Shown in pieces: positions 1 through 12,254 of a stretch of 64,000 bases of DNA (position 1 is the stretch's first letter; each line of letters begins with the position of its first letter). The DNA comes from Isoetes taiwanensis (lineage: Eukaryota; Streptophyta; Lycopodiopsida; Isoetales; Isoetaceae): the NCBI GenBank assembly GCA_021234155.1, contig JAJEKV010000073.1:1088001-1152000 (forward strand), read 5' to 3'. Made by a program: the position numbers and the translations under genes. The notes beneath the pieces were generated by a model, which was not told the origin of the DNA, searched no databases, and was given only the letters and a program-made list of their open reading frames with translations.

Positions 1-658
1 CGTTTACTCCTTGCATTAATTATTATGCGAGTGCAAACTTGTAATATTTATTATCCTCGATTTGTTTTAGCATTGTTAAACACCACATGGTCTTACCTAG
101 AGTAATGTTCTCCTTGTTATTTTATTTTATTTTTTTGGGTTGCCCCTAGGGGCAAACCCTTGTTTATGTGGGTTTGTATAATATACCTAGGATATACTGA
201 TGACTGCTAAAAACCCATTGTTGCCTGTAAATTGGCGGTCATCTGGGTTGTGGGTCGCTCACGTTTGAACTGCCTAACCGGCAAGATAGACAGATCGGGC
301 TATGGCAGCAGCAGCAAGGCCCACAAACAGAATGCCCTTGCCCTGTGGCATAGCCGCATTGCTTAGGGTTTAGTCGGCTCAGGGTTTTATGGCACAGGGA
401 GGTACTCGGCTCAGCAAATCGTTCTGTCTACTTTGGAAGTCGAATATTTGAGAGGTACATGGTTTTTCAAATCGTCTGCTAAAAATCTCAAAGTCGAATA
501 CCTATTTAGATTGTGCAAGCCAAATACATTGAAAAAGTTCTGTTCGCCATCTCTAAAGTCGCATTTCTTGTCGTAAATAGCTCGATTTTGTTCCCAGTCA
601 GCTTCAATACAGGTATGATTTCTTCTTCCAGTTCTTATCTTATGATGTTCTTAATGCT
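1..658. other. Non-coding flank, no gene recognised
   Basis: No open frame with family resemblance, no LTR, TIR or tandem array was found here. The stretch ends where a kinase-like reading frame begins. Confidence 0.4.
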
Positions 659-873
659 TTTGGAGAGGTTCTTGGCAAGACTAGACTAGCTACAATTTAT
701 AAAGCAAGGTTAAACAATGATTCTCTAGGAGGTTGCTTCACGAGGGTGCCGCCAAAGAACCTGAAGATTATATCAAGACTGTTCAGTAATTTGGTGTGGT
801 AAGGCACAGAAATTTGGTACCCCTTAGAGCTTACTGTCATGACACAAGGGCTGTTGGGCTCACACCATCTCAA
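659..873 (+). pseudogene. LRR receptor-like kinase fragment (N-lobe)
   Basis: Two out-of-phase frames together read like the start of a receptor-like kinase domain. The first (659-727) resembles the glycine-loop strand, with EVLGKTRLATIYKARL. The second (733-873) gives HEGAAKEPEDYIKTVQ, then a TAA stop, then VVRHRNLVPLRAYCHDTRA, which matches the helix C to strand 4 region of LRR receptor kinases (RHRNLVxLRxYC). The phase changes between the halves, the stretch expected to hold the ATP-binding lysine is missing, and nothing kinase-like follows. It is probably a captured or decayed exon without function. Family assignment rests on a short motif. Confidence 0.5.
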
Positions 874-3800
874 CAACCGCAAAGCAGTAGTCTCGTCGCC
901 TTCTATTCTCTATGGAATCTATTTTCTCGGTTTTTCGATGCCACGACCGTGAGTATGAACCTAGTATTTAGTGTGGATGTAAAAGTTTGCATCATAAATT
1001 GGCATTTTGTTTTCTCTTGCATTTTGTTTTGTTTGTTTGTTTTGGACCTGCATGGAGAATGTTTTGCAAGGAAGGGGGAAAGTGAGGGGCGGAATAAGGT
1101 GCGGCTATGGTGCCGAACGATGGATTGGCCGGAAAGATAACAAGGGGAATCGTTAATCATGCAGAATTGAGGGATTTATGATGCCAATGCTTGAAACGCA
1201 GCCTATAACGCCCAAAGCCCGTTACGACATCAAACAATAAGGTACGTTATTCATCGTGCCGGATAGTTATCGTTGTTGTTCGTGTGCTCGAGATTGAACG
1301 CTAACTAGCCATGAACTAAACTACTAGGCTATCCCTTGTCTTCCTTTAGCTTCAATGACGCAATCCCCAAAGATTGCCTTTTGCCCCCGCAAGTCACTCA
1401 TTAACCGGCTTGTGATTTGTAGGGCAAGTTAAGAGATCCCGCAACCTGATGAAGTAAATGTTAGTGACAGATGCTGCTATGCATCTCAGTTCAAGACTGG
1501 TTATCATGAAATTGCAGATCTTGAAAGATGTATTAGTCATGGCATTTTCTCTGTTGCTTACACATGCTGCATTGTTATACTTAGGCTGAATATGGAGAGG
1601 ACCAAGTTAAAATTCTGCAAGCAAATTTGCTGGTCAGATGTATATAGGGCTCCTTCACAAAAATGGTAAAATTTATTTTCAAATCCAAATGGCTGGAGGT
1701 TTACATCTTCAAATCCAAATGGCTAGATGGGTTATAGTGTCACTCTTCTATGGATGCTAAGGAGGATTTTGTGCTATATTTATAATTAAAGCACCAGCAC
1801 TTCATTTTCTTGTCATGATGTAGTATTACTGTGCATTCAAAATATGTATTTTTCAGTTTTAGCACGACACGGAAATTGGACAAACTAGGAATGCAGGGAA
1901 GTGACACGTATGTATCTGTATTTTCGAATGGTATAATTGAGTTGGATGCTAATCAATATGTTGCTCATGCCTACGAAGTTGGTTTTTGATAACCGCTTTG
2001 TTCCAGGAAAATATCCTAGGAGAGAAAGGAAAAGGTGTTATTTCATACCTTATTTTCATACAACCGATCTATGTTTAATAGATTGAGGCGAAGCATCTAA
2101 CCGCTTTTCGTGTTGAACATTCACAATGTGGTAAACTTGTGTATCTTTTATGTAGGGATTTATGTTATGATGTCGCTTAGATCCGAGAGACTAGTCTTAG
2201 TCAGCTGGACCCGTTGGGCTCATGCAAGCATGCATGGATGAGGTAGTTCCATATGTTCCTCGGCCAAGGGGAACAATTTGGTAAACCAATTGGAGAGTTT
2301 CAACTAATGGAGGTAGGCAACACGGTTCAGATCCTTCGCATGTCTTTTTGTCATGGATAAGTCCATCATGCTTATTTGTCTAAAATGGGTGCTTGCTGCG
2401 GGAATAAGATGCATTTTTGCACTAGTCATTACTGGACACTTCATTTGTCCGATGCCATTTATTCCAACCTTTTCTCAAGCAAAGTCGGGCCGACGTGTAT
2501 ACAAAAATGCAAGCTTCTAGGTGAACCATAATTTTCTTCCGTGTCGCGATATACTTTTGCGATATGCATAGCATTTGTCTACTGGGTTTGTAAGAAGTTG
2601 TGATTCCGCTTAATTGATCAAAAGGTAAATAGAATTGGACTTTATCCAGTCTATTGTATTGTTAAGAGAAAAGCTGAATATTTTCATTCAGCAGTCTTTC
2701 TTCCTCTTCACGTTCAGATTTTAGTCAAATTTGAAAACGAGATAGTGATGAGCCCTAGCTAAAAGCTTCCATTGTTGCTCTAGCAGGATTGTGCTGCAGT
2801 AATCCTTTTTACTGCAGAGAATGCTACACAAATTGCTTTGCAGGTATTGCCGTTTAGAGACTGTTTGAGCTGTCTAGTTAAAAGCTTGCCGCCCCTACAC
2901 ATAAATGACATTTAGCATTCAACAATAAACATTATAGTAGCCATGACTTATTTTCAACACTAAATTGGAGACTGCACTTAAAGAATTAAAAAAAATAAGC
3001 ACTAAAAGATCACAAATAAAAAATGGTCACCTTAATCAAATTTATTTGCCATGAACTGATGGATTTGGGGATGCAAATTCCAACCCTCTTCGATCAATTT
3101 CTTCAACAAATTCGAAATTGGGATCACTTGATAAAATTCATCTTGAATGCTGCAATAACTTCAACTTTTTTAGCCGTCTTCCTTAAGCTTTCTTTGGTTT
3201 GTTGGCATGCGATTGTATACAAATAGTACATGATGATGTCGCGTACCAATTTTTAGCAATGCTAGAGATATGATTTTACGTTCACTTCTGCAAGCTGTGT
3301 AAGGGCTAAAGCTTAGACTTGGAATCTTGTATTTGTCAATTTGTACGCATACTAAGCTTGCTGGCAGAAAGAACAATGCCATTCTGTTTTGCTCATGACA
3401 TTATTTATATGGCAATTATGTGCCCATTTTACTATCTTCATTCAACTTCTTTTAGTGGTAGCAACACGTGCCTGTAAGCATGTGCTTGTTAATTCCATCT
3501 AAAATGATCTGCATGTTTCTTAATGCTTATGATTTCCATGCAGACAAAAGGTGGCTCACTTGCAGACTCATGCAACATGTGTGATGTCTCCAAAAATGTC
3601 ACACACACAACATGCTCTTTTTGCAACACCATGTCAACCGCTCTATAATACAGAACAAGCAATTGATCAAACCTGAACAATCCCATTTTCTACAAAAAAA
3701 AAAATATGAAAACACACTCTCGGGCCATTAAAGGGCAACCCCTCGTGCGCAGCACCTTAGCACCTTGTTTCTTTTTCTTTTATGTTTAATGGAATCGAAA

Positions 3801-5003
3801 TGTTAAATTTTTATGTGGACTGAATGAAATTGTTAGGTTAACATTTAGTTAGGTCTTCACGTTAAAATTTAAAACCTGTTCGAGAAGGCAGCGGCCAAGG
3901 CAAATCCGGCTTCCTCCTCTGCAATCGATTCGACTCCTTCCTCAACTCGGTTTTATCTCTATTTTCTTCTCAGGTTAAGGCTTCACCAGGTAACGGTTTC
4001 TGCAGAATGAACAGCTAATTCTTGGGCTCCAATAATTAGTAGACTTAGTTGGGTTCAGCTTTTCGGATTCTTCAGGTCCTAACTATGGCATGATAAGGGT
4101 TCCAGAAGCAGGTAACGATTTCTGAAAAAAACACAGGCCGATTTGCTTTATAGCTTCGATTCTTGGGAAACAGGGTAATAGCTGAAGTTCTGAGTTGTTT
4201 GCAGGCTCTATCTTCCAAGCATGGGTAGTTTTATGGCAAAGGACCAGCAAATCCGGCACTGGGCAAAAGGCTTCTGAGTTCTTTCCTTATTTATGATTTA
4301 CTACAGATAAGAATTGTAGGTTCAGCAACCAGCAACGTCCATGACTGATATCATTAAATAGAATTTCGATTTATTTTCTTCATGACATTAGAAACAGAGC
4401 AGCACATTTAACATGATTTTCTTTCTCTTTTTATCTCTGATTTCTTACTCATTCCATTTAGATTTGTTACAGCTTAAGACTCTTACAGATTCAAGACAGA
4501 TACAAGATAAGATGCGCCAGTATTCACAAAGGATTTCCTTCAGGGTAAATCCCTTTGAATACTTGCTGCCAATACAATCAGACAGAATTTATTTATCTTA
4601 GATTTCATCACCACACATACAAAAGAAATTATTCATTCACACAAACTATCATCATCATCATAAACTAGAAAGGAAAACATCATGCACAAGCAATGATGGA
4701 CCAGATCCGTACCAGGACGCTCAGGCAAGCAGCTGAGAGCAGACACGAATAGGCACAAAAAGAGCAGACACGAATAGGCACAAAAAGGGTAGTTTTTTCA
4801 TTCACGTTGAATGTCTCTTATACAATTCCAATAAAATCTGGACCTTTAAAAAATACAATCTTTGCCCTCCATGTGGAAAACTTAAGCTCCAAGATTTTGA
4901 CACCTAAGTGATCCTTAATCTTCCATCTCTTCCAATCATATCATTTGTGCTTTCTTTTACAATTTTTGCACCATTACAATAGTCTGAACCATGAAATATA
5001 GGG
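874..5003. other. Intergenic, no gene recognised
   Basis: About 4 kb of AT-rich to mixed DNA with only short ORFs that lack family resemblance. The stretch around 3890-4240 has pyrimidine tracts and CAG-like junctions reminiscent of plant 5'UTR or intron sequence, but no coding continuation was found. Confidence 0.4.
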
Positions 5004-5132
5004 ATCCCATCGATCCGAGCCATCGGATCGCCATTCTGGGAAAGGACGAGCCCCTATATTAGGCTAGTTCCATTCTCAGGCCGGTTATCGGCGTCTTCTC
5101 ACAGCAGCATTTTCTTCGTGCTCGTAGCTTCC
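5004..5132 (+). promoter_or_regulatory. 129-bp promoter-like module, copy 1
   Basis: This block matches 12126-12254 over all 129 bases, with unrelated sequence on both sides. It starts with an imperfect palindrome (CGATCCG near the start pairs with CGGATCG) and carries a TATA-like CTATATTA at 5054-5061. Pyrimidine-rich, leader-like DNA follows. I infer the promoter or 5' end of a repeat family; no transcript evidence is available. Confidence 0.5.
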
Positions 5133-5924
5133 TTTGGCTCCATCCTCTTTTCTCCTCTTTGGAGATTTGCTTTCTCTCTTTTCCTTTTAGATTGCTCTTC
5201 CTCTTTTCTTCCCTTTTAGATTGCTCTTCTTCTTTTCTTCCCTTTTGGCTTGCTCTTTCTCATGGTTTCTTGCTAGCACTTTCTTTGTTTTGCATGCTAC
5301 GCGGAGGATTCAAAATATGAGCGTGATCTCTTCTTTCTTCGCGCAATTTCTTCGTGAATCTTTGGCTGATTTTTGCATGTCAATTGAAGGCATCACTTTG
5401 TTGCATGCATCTAGTCCAGATTGTTTTTTTCGGATGGAACTCATCGATTGTTTTGTTTTTGCACGCATTGCATGCGGATTATTTCCTCACCGGGGCCACT
5501 AATGGTTTGCGGCGACCCGGTATCTTTCTTTTGCGAGTATTTTGTTGCATGCAGGCGGATTCGTCAAAGATCGAAGCAATTCATAGAGATTTGGGCAGCC
5601 CCCGCGATCCGAGGCGCTTTCATCTTGCTTTGCGGTTTCTATGCATTTTACATGCGTGATTCAGTCTTCCTTAGCACACTTGCCTTGTGCATCTTGGCTG
5701 ATTTATGCATGGCAATTGCTTGTGTAATGTTTCTCGCATGCATCTACGGTTTAGGGTTGTTTTTTGGGTGGAATACTTGATTGTTTTTGTCTTTTGCCTG
5801 ATTCCGGATGGTTGGCGTGTTAGGGTGTAGATTTATCATCTTATGGATGAGGGTTCGAGCCATGGTACTATCAATCCATTTTGGATTCTTCAACGTTTTT
5901 TCTCTGAGGTTCCATTTTGGATTC

Positions 5925-6085
5925 TTCTTTGTTTTTCTCTGGTATCTCCGGATGGATGCGCGGAGGGGTTAGCGCACTTCTCCTCATTCTAGAATTCGAA
6001 GTTCTATCTTGAGCTTGGGATTTCGATTTGATTCACCTTGCTGCCATCTTCGCTCTCTCCACTCTTCCACCCAATTGTCACGCAC
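5925..6085 (+). repeat. Dispersed repeat B, copy 1
   Basis: Closely similar to 11862-12020, sharing GGATGCGC, GCACTTCTCCTCATTCT, TTTCGATTTGATT and TCGCTCTCTCCACTCTTCC in the same order, with small indels. Copy 1 follows the first 129-bp module and copy 2 precedes the second module. Confidence 0.6.
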
Positions 6086-7110
6086 ATCACCATCTCCACT
6101 CTTTTGTCCACGGCCCACTTTGCTCATTTTCAGGCTCATCTATAGCGACATCACGGCTTCTTCTTCTCGGGCGCGTTATAGCTGGTGCCAGAGAACTTTT
6201 TAGCAGGCATCTGTGGCAGTAAGTTCTGGAGCAAGTTCTTATGCTCTCCTTCTTTATGCTCTCGGTATGTAGTGGTAGAGGCCATTCTGGCTATGTGCAT
6301 CCCGAATCAAGATTTTGGAAGGTATGGGTTTTTTGTTGAATTTGATACATGCGGTTAACTTTGGAGCAACAAAATTGCATCTGGGGTCTATTGGTTGAGG
6401 TATATTGGTTTGTTGGTGATCGATTCAATTGGCAAGCCATGCGAACTGGCAAGCCATGCTCACTGTTTCCTCTTCTGTGTGCTATATTAGTTATTTGTTG
6501 TTGCAGAAATCGGCCTTTTGCATGCACGATGGCGGATTATATGATTGGTCTTGCAGCTCAAGAATTTTGCGATCGTAGAGAGATTTGGATTCGGTGTGTT
6601 CACTAATTAGCGCATGCTCTCACGGTTTAGTTTCCTTCTTTTTTCCCCATCCTATCCTCCGTCTTTGTCTTGATCCCGCATGTCCAAAGGCGGTTCCACC
6701 GCCATTTTGATTGCGGATCCATGCCGTGTTTTCTTTTACGGTTTTCATTCTCGGCCCCTCTTTGTCTTGCCTCTCTTTTCGTTCTTCAAGCGGACATTCT
6801 AGAAAGCTGGAACCCATTGGTCAGGCGGGACACTGAGTTGTCGCGAGCCGCATCTTGCGTGGGCGTGGTCATTTGGAGCATTGGCGGGGAGTATGGCTGC
6901 TTTGAATTGTTCTTTGGTTAAGCCCATTTTATAGCGGCTCGGTTGTTGAGGAACAAGGTCATGAGACCTTTTCAGGTTCTTAACTTCGATCTCGAAATTT
7001 TGATGTGCGCCATCACGGGTCCATGATTGCGCTCTCCTATTTCCAGCTTCCTCGTTCACACACTTTTTCCTTGGATTTCCTTGCTCCTGCTTCTTTTGCC
7101 GTTGACTACA

Positions 7111-7202
7111 CCTAAGCCTAAGCCTAAGCCAAGCCTAAGCCTCTCCGCCCTAAGCCTAAGCCTAAGCCAAGCCTAAGCCTCAGCCTAAGCCTAAGCCTAA
7201 GC
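7111..7202. repeat. Hexamer array (CCTAAG)n
   Basis: About 92 bp of CCTAAG units broken by CCAAG, CTCTCCGCC and CTCAG variants. The reverse strand reads TTAGGC. This is not the usual plant telomere repeat (TTTAGGG), so an ordinary short tandem repeat is the simplest reading. Confidence 0.75.
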
Positions 7203-9780
7203 ATCGCCATTGTTTTTCTCACGAATCGGATCCGAGCTTCCTTTCTCCATTCTCCTCTGTTGGGTTGGATTTCGGCCCGGTGGTGGGGCATCGCAGAAGC
7301 GGAGGTGAGATGCAACATTTAGCCTCGGCTTTTCTTGTTCTTCCTTTTCTTAATTTGCCCTCGCTCTCGCCCGGCCAGATTCCGGAGGGAGCGGTTGGAT
7401 GTGTAGTTTTAGTTTACTTAGATTATGTCTAGAATTTGCTTTTCTTCTTTCCACCATCGGGGTTTGCAATTCCAAGTCCATTTTAGCTCACTTTGTTGCA
7501 ATGTAGTTCTTCCACTCCATGCGACTATCTAGCCTCTTTGCATTTGCATTTGCGGTCGTGGAGTCCAAGTGGGCTCTCATGTTTGCCTATATGCATTTTG
7601 TTTTTCCACATATCTTCATATTGTCTACATATACACCGCATCCTACATTTACTGTGGGTTTTCTTGGATATTGCATCATGTTGTTGTGACTTGTTAATTG
7701 TATAAAGGACATTTACTTATTTTTGCATTTTTCTTTAGCAGAGGTCGATTGAGAACTGCATTTATTTCTCTAGGTGTTATATGGATGAGTTTTTTTTTCT
7801 GAAGTTTTCAATAAAATGATACATTTGCCCACGCCCTATTGCCATTATTTACGGAAGTTCATATCAATGGATTTGGGGTTTGATTTTGGGCCGGGCTCAT
7901 CGGCTTGAATTCGATCATGTATGCATTTGCCATTTTCGTCTTTTTTTCATACGCACATGTTCTTCGCCTTGATCAATACGCCCGGATTTTCTTTGGACCA
8001 AATTTCTTATATGCATGTCATCGCTATCAATTTTTGCATCCGGACTTATGCTTCTTTTTTTCATTTGGTAGGTATTTAATTGCGGTTTATCTTATCATCA
8101 TTTGGGTTTGCTCCTTGGGTTTGGATATGAGCTATATTTGCTAATTATAAATTTGGTAGAAGGTTGGTGGTCTTCGGGGTTGGGTGTTCTCGTTTCAAAA
8201 TTCTCGGATCCTCCATGTAGACAATTAGTTTGTTGAGCCATTTTTCTAGCGGAAGTTCCTTTGTGGCCTTTTAAAGTCTCCTTTTATTCGGTCCATAGGG
8301 GATGTTTTACATTCTTTGTCGCATTTTATACAAGTTGAGTCCCAGGTGAGGTATCCATTCTAGGTTTGCTTCTTTCCACAATTTTATCGACTTACTTTAG
8401 GCTATTGTTTTCTATCCATATTTCCTGGCATTAATTCTTTTGAGTATGGTTATGGATTGATAATTGGCATATTTTTCATGAGATGCTTTTTTACATGTGT
8501 ATTTTATTTTGCAACATACAGGGATGAATATGGTTAATGACTTGCATTCATGTTATTCGGATGTTTTCAATTCTCTGAGGCCCTTAATTTATACTATTTG
8601 GGTTGTAATGGGGTTCTTGATTGGGTGGCGTATATCTTTTCATAGGTTCCTTTTACATTTTTCGTCTTAGTTGCCCACGTGGTTTCTTTTTATGTAGCAT
8701 GATCTTATAAACTTTATGTTCTCTTTTGCCATTGTCTTTTTCCATTGGATCTTGATGCTCTGCACTATTCAACGGTTGTTGTGTTATTCGGATTATTTTT
8801 CCTATTTATGTTCGGCCTGTGTGTGTTGATTTCATCTTTTGGCCTATGTCGATCATTTTTGTATACGTTTTTTCTGTTGGGCTTACCGTGTTTTACATTT
8901 TTCTCCATTTGTTGGGCTCTTTGTCCGTGGTTATTTTCTTATTGATTTGTTCATTGGCTTACATTCTTCTTTTCTCATTATTTACTTGGCTTGGGCTTAA
9001 CGATAACTTTGTTGTCTTTTTAGGGGACTTCATTTTTTAGTTCACTATCATTATGCATTGTGCTACCATTATACATCATATTTGCTATTCACCTCTTTGT
9101 CCTTTGTGGCTAAATTTTTATATGTATATTCTATATTTGGTGTTTGTGGGTTCCTTTGTTCACTTTATTAGCGACTTATTTGTTGTTTCCCGAAGTTGTA
9201 TTTTCTGTTCTTGCACACTGGGTGATATTGTTCGATTTGTACCAATTTTATGGATTTGGGAGCTTCATTGTTTTCGTTAGCTCCACTTTGTCATGTTCAT
9301 AGTAGGCTTATTTTTTTTCGTGCATAGCTTTGTTCACTATATATGATATTACATAATCATTGTGTAAGTTTCGAGGCGTTGCTTTTTATTAGGCGTGGTG
9401 ACTTTTCATGTTCTTTTTAGCCCATAGTTTTTATCATTCTTCCTCGTTTCCTCCGCTTTTTGCTCAATACGCGGGGTATACATGTTGAGGTTCGTCCTCC
9501 ACGGTTCTTTGGCGGTCCTCGTCCTCTCGGCGCTTCGCTTCACGTGGTGTCGCGACTTTACTCAACATCTCCATGTTTTTCGTTCGATCTTTATGTCTAT
9601 GCATTTTTACATTCCTATCGTCGCGTTTTTTTTCCTCTTTGCCTTATTATCTCGGTTACTTGTTATTACGCCTTCTTATTTTTATCGTTATTGTTTATTC
9701 TTTTTGGGGATCCATGATGAAGGGTTCCTTTGTTGACTTATCTCCCTCTAGATATTGGCCACAGGTTCAGAAGGAATAAT

Positions 9781-9839
9781 AGCCACATTCACGGACTTCG
9801 GTCCGTAGCCACATTCAACTATCCACGGACATACGTTCG
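9781..9839 (+). repeat. Paired hairpins including GGAC-UUCG-GUCC
   Basis: A perfect 6-bp stem closes on a TTCG loop (ACGGAC 9791-9796, loop 9797-9800, GTCCGT 9801-9806). The decamer AGCCACATTC occurs at 9781 and again at 9807. A second stem, CACG...CGTG, follows at about 9823-9840. As RNA the first would be an extra-stable UUCG tetraloop. Confidence 0.55.
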
Positions 9840-11861
9840 TGATCTGCATTCATATCATATGTGCATTGTACGCATTAACGTGGTTTATTTTTTCATCGCC
9901 TTGTTGCCGTTCTCGTTGGCATGCCGGGGCGCTTCCTTCGATTCATCATCGTGGCGACGTCCTTTTCTTATCATTGTTTTTGTTCTCTAATGTCCTTCCC
10001 TTTTTCAGGTCATTGAGCTGATACCGTCCATAGCAGGTGCTTTCGGCTCTTCTTCTTCAACCGCTTTTTCTCCACGGCTCGCGGCCGGCGGCTGCGGTTT
10101 CGTCGTCAGCAGCGGCGGCTTCCCTCTCGCTTGAACCAGACTCTTCGGACCCTGGTTCCCTTTCTCCCCCTGCCATTCCAAACGAGACCCACTTGCCCGT
10201 GCTCATACGATTTCTTTAGCTCGCTTGCCTTCGTTTGCATGCCCTGTCATTATCCTTCAAAGACCACCTCGGCCGCCCTCTTTTTAGCCTCTCCTTCCTC
10301 TCTACGTCCTTTATCCTATCCGATTGCTTGGAGGTGGTGGCGGGGTGTATCTTCTTGCTTTCGGCTTAAATCCGTTCGGTATGGTGCTCATTACGCTTTC
10401 GTCGCGGCCGGGCCTCGTCGGCTGCCACTTTCGGGGGTTCCACATGATCTTTGCTATGATGGCGCTCGCGGTCATTTGGCTCCTCTTCTTCTCCTCCGCT
10501 ATGTGCTTTGCGTCCCAACTCCACACACGGCGGTTCTAATTTGTCTATTGAGGGTTTTTTCACTTGTAGCGGATCTTTTCTATTTGGTATGCTCATTATA
10601 TATCTTTGGCGATTTGCTATTTGGCTTTATCATCTTTGGCATATTTGCTATTTGGCTTTATCTAGATAGGATGCATATTGCGTTTGCCTTTGCATTGAGA
10701 TTTTCCGACAGGGGTGTATATTGGATTATCTTTCATTTTTTATGCTTCTCTTTATTTAAAGATATGGGGTGTCCTACGTTGTTGTCCGACATGGGTTTAT
10801 ATTTGATCATTTTTTCCTTTTTATGCTACGTTAAAATACTATCTATCTTTATCTAGGCATGGCGTGTATTACGTAGTTATACGCAAGCTGTTATATTGGG
10901 CACATTCTAATGGCCACTTTTAGTTTTCGTGTTCTTGATGTTCTTTTTTATGGTTTTACATTGATGCTTTATCCTTCTCTAGATGTCGCGTTTTTTTATG
11001 GACCGTTTTTTGTTGGGTGGTGCTGTTTATTTCCACCGTGATGGTGACATTCATGTCTATTTATTATCTTTAGTGATGTTGTAAATACCATTGTCTAGCA
11101 TTATTTTGCAATGCATATTTCTTTTTACACGATTGTTATCCACCCGTTGGGTGCCGCTTTTTTCCACCATGGTGGTGATGCTATTTCCATCTGCGGGTGA
11201 TGCTGTTCATTGTGCATTGTGCATTATGCTATCCTTATGCATCATTTGTCAGGGCATACATTTCTAGCTAACCGTTGGGCTCTTTGTTCACGGTGTATTG
11301 GGATATCATCGTGCATTGTGCTATTATTATTTATCATATTTGCTATTTCGCTATGATTAGATGTGCCAGATATTGCGTTTTTTGCAATTTTGTGACATGA
11401 GTTTCTCTTGGACTATTTTTTGTGGGTGGCGTTGTTTCTTTCCCCCGATGGGGTAGCAATTTGTATTTATCTGGTTTTTCTTCCACCCGCTGGATGACGC
11501 TTTTTCTCCACCCTCCGGGTGATGCTATCTCTCTTTTTCATGTATTGTTGATTTCCTCATTACTAAGCGCTCACATCGATTTGAGTTGTTGTGCAGCTTG
11601 CCGCTTCGCCGTCATGCACATTCATTCGGCCCTATCATTCGGCGTTCTTTTATATTTTACATTTCAACAGGCGTTCTTATTTTTCTATCATGTCCCTTAG
11701 ATTGTCATTACGTTTTTGGTTCCTTTATCATGTCCACTATTGTCTTTTTTGCTTTAGTATTTCGGACCCTATATATGGCCCTAGCTTTATTTTTAATCCG
11801 TCACTTTACCTAGTCTACAACCTCTTCCTGTCATGATCTAGTAGTGCTCCTTCGATGTTTT

Positions 11862-12020
11862 TCTGCAGGTATCTCTGGCTGGATGCGCAGGAGGGGTTGG
11901 GGCACTTCTCCTCATTCTTGACTTGGAGTTCTATCTTGCGCTTTGGATTTCGATTTGATTTTGATTCACCTTGCTGTCGTCTTCGCTCTCTCCACTCTTC
12001 CTTCCACACAAATGTCCTTT
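11862..12020 (+). repeat. Dispersed repeat B, copy 2
   Basis: Partner of 5925-6085. The two share word order and most bases but differ by several small indels, so this pair is older than the 129-bp module pair. Confidence 0.6.
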
Positions 12021-12125
12021 GCGACCCTACTCAACACTTGGAGGTTTCGCGGCCGCTGGGTTTATAGTTAAGGAAGTCCTTTGGTAGTCGGCCGGTTTTG
12101 TGTCTCTCGCGAGTCCTTTCCCAGA

Positions 12126-12254
12126 ATCCCATCGATCCGAGCCATCGGATCGCCATTCTGGGAAAGGACGAGCCCCTATATTAGGCTAGTTCCATTCTCA
12201 GGCCGGTTATCGGCGTCTTCTCACAGCAGCATTTTCTTCGTGCTCGTAGCTTCC
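12126..12254 (+). promoter_or_regulatory. 129-bp promoter-like module, copy 2
   Basis: No differences from 5004-5132; the TATA-like box lies at 12176-12183. Here the preceding CCCAGAA completes a longer palindrome with ATTCTGGG inside the module. Confidence 0.5.

Larger units (their letters stand above)
5133..12089 (+). repeat. Pyrimidine-rich non-coding repeat region
   Basis: Nearly 7 kb in which the + strand is dominated by T and C. The many short overlapping ORFs are hydrophobic only because TTT, TTC, CTT and TGT codons abound, and none resembles a protein family. Internal duplications (5925-6085 with 11862-12020), hairpin motifs and a hexamer array lie inside. The composition resembles the minus strand of 16.5-18.1 kb and 44.5-50 kb, suggesting related repeats in opposite orientation. 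It may be the body of a large non-autonomous retroelement; its borders were not found. Confidence 0.45.

Noticed and set aside
7111-7202. Interstitial telomere (TTAGGC)n
   Set aside because: TTAGGC is not a land-plant telomere repeat and the array is short and interrupted. A simple tandem repeat explains it.
8745-9280. Membrane-protein-like hydrophobic ORFs
   Set aside because: Phe/Leu/Cys runs come from T-rich DNA; several frames are equally hydrophobic.
10131-10856. 241-codon ORF on the + strand
   Set aside because: Longest ORF of the pyrimidine-rich region, but its residues reflect T/C bias, it overlaps other open frames, and it has no domain pattern.
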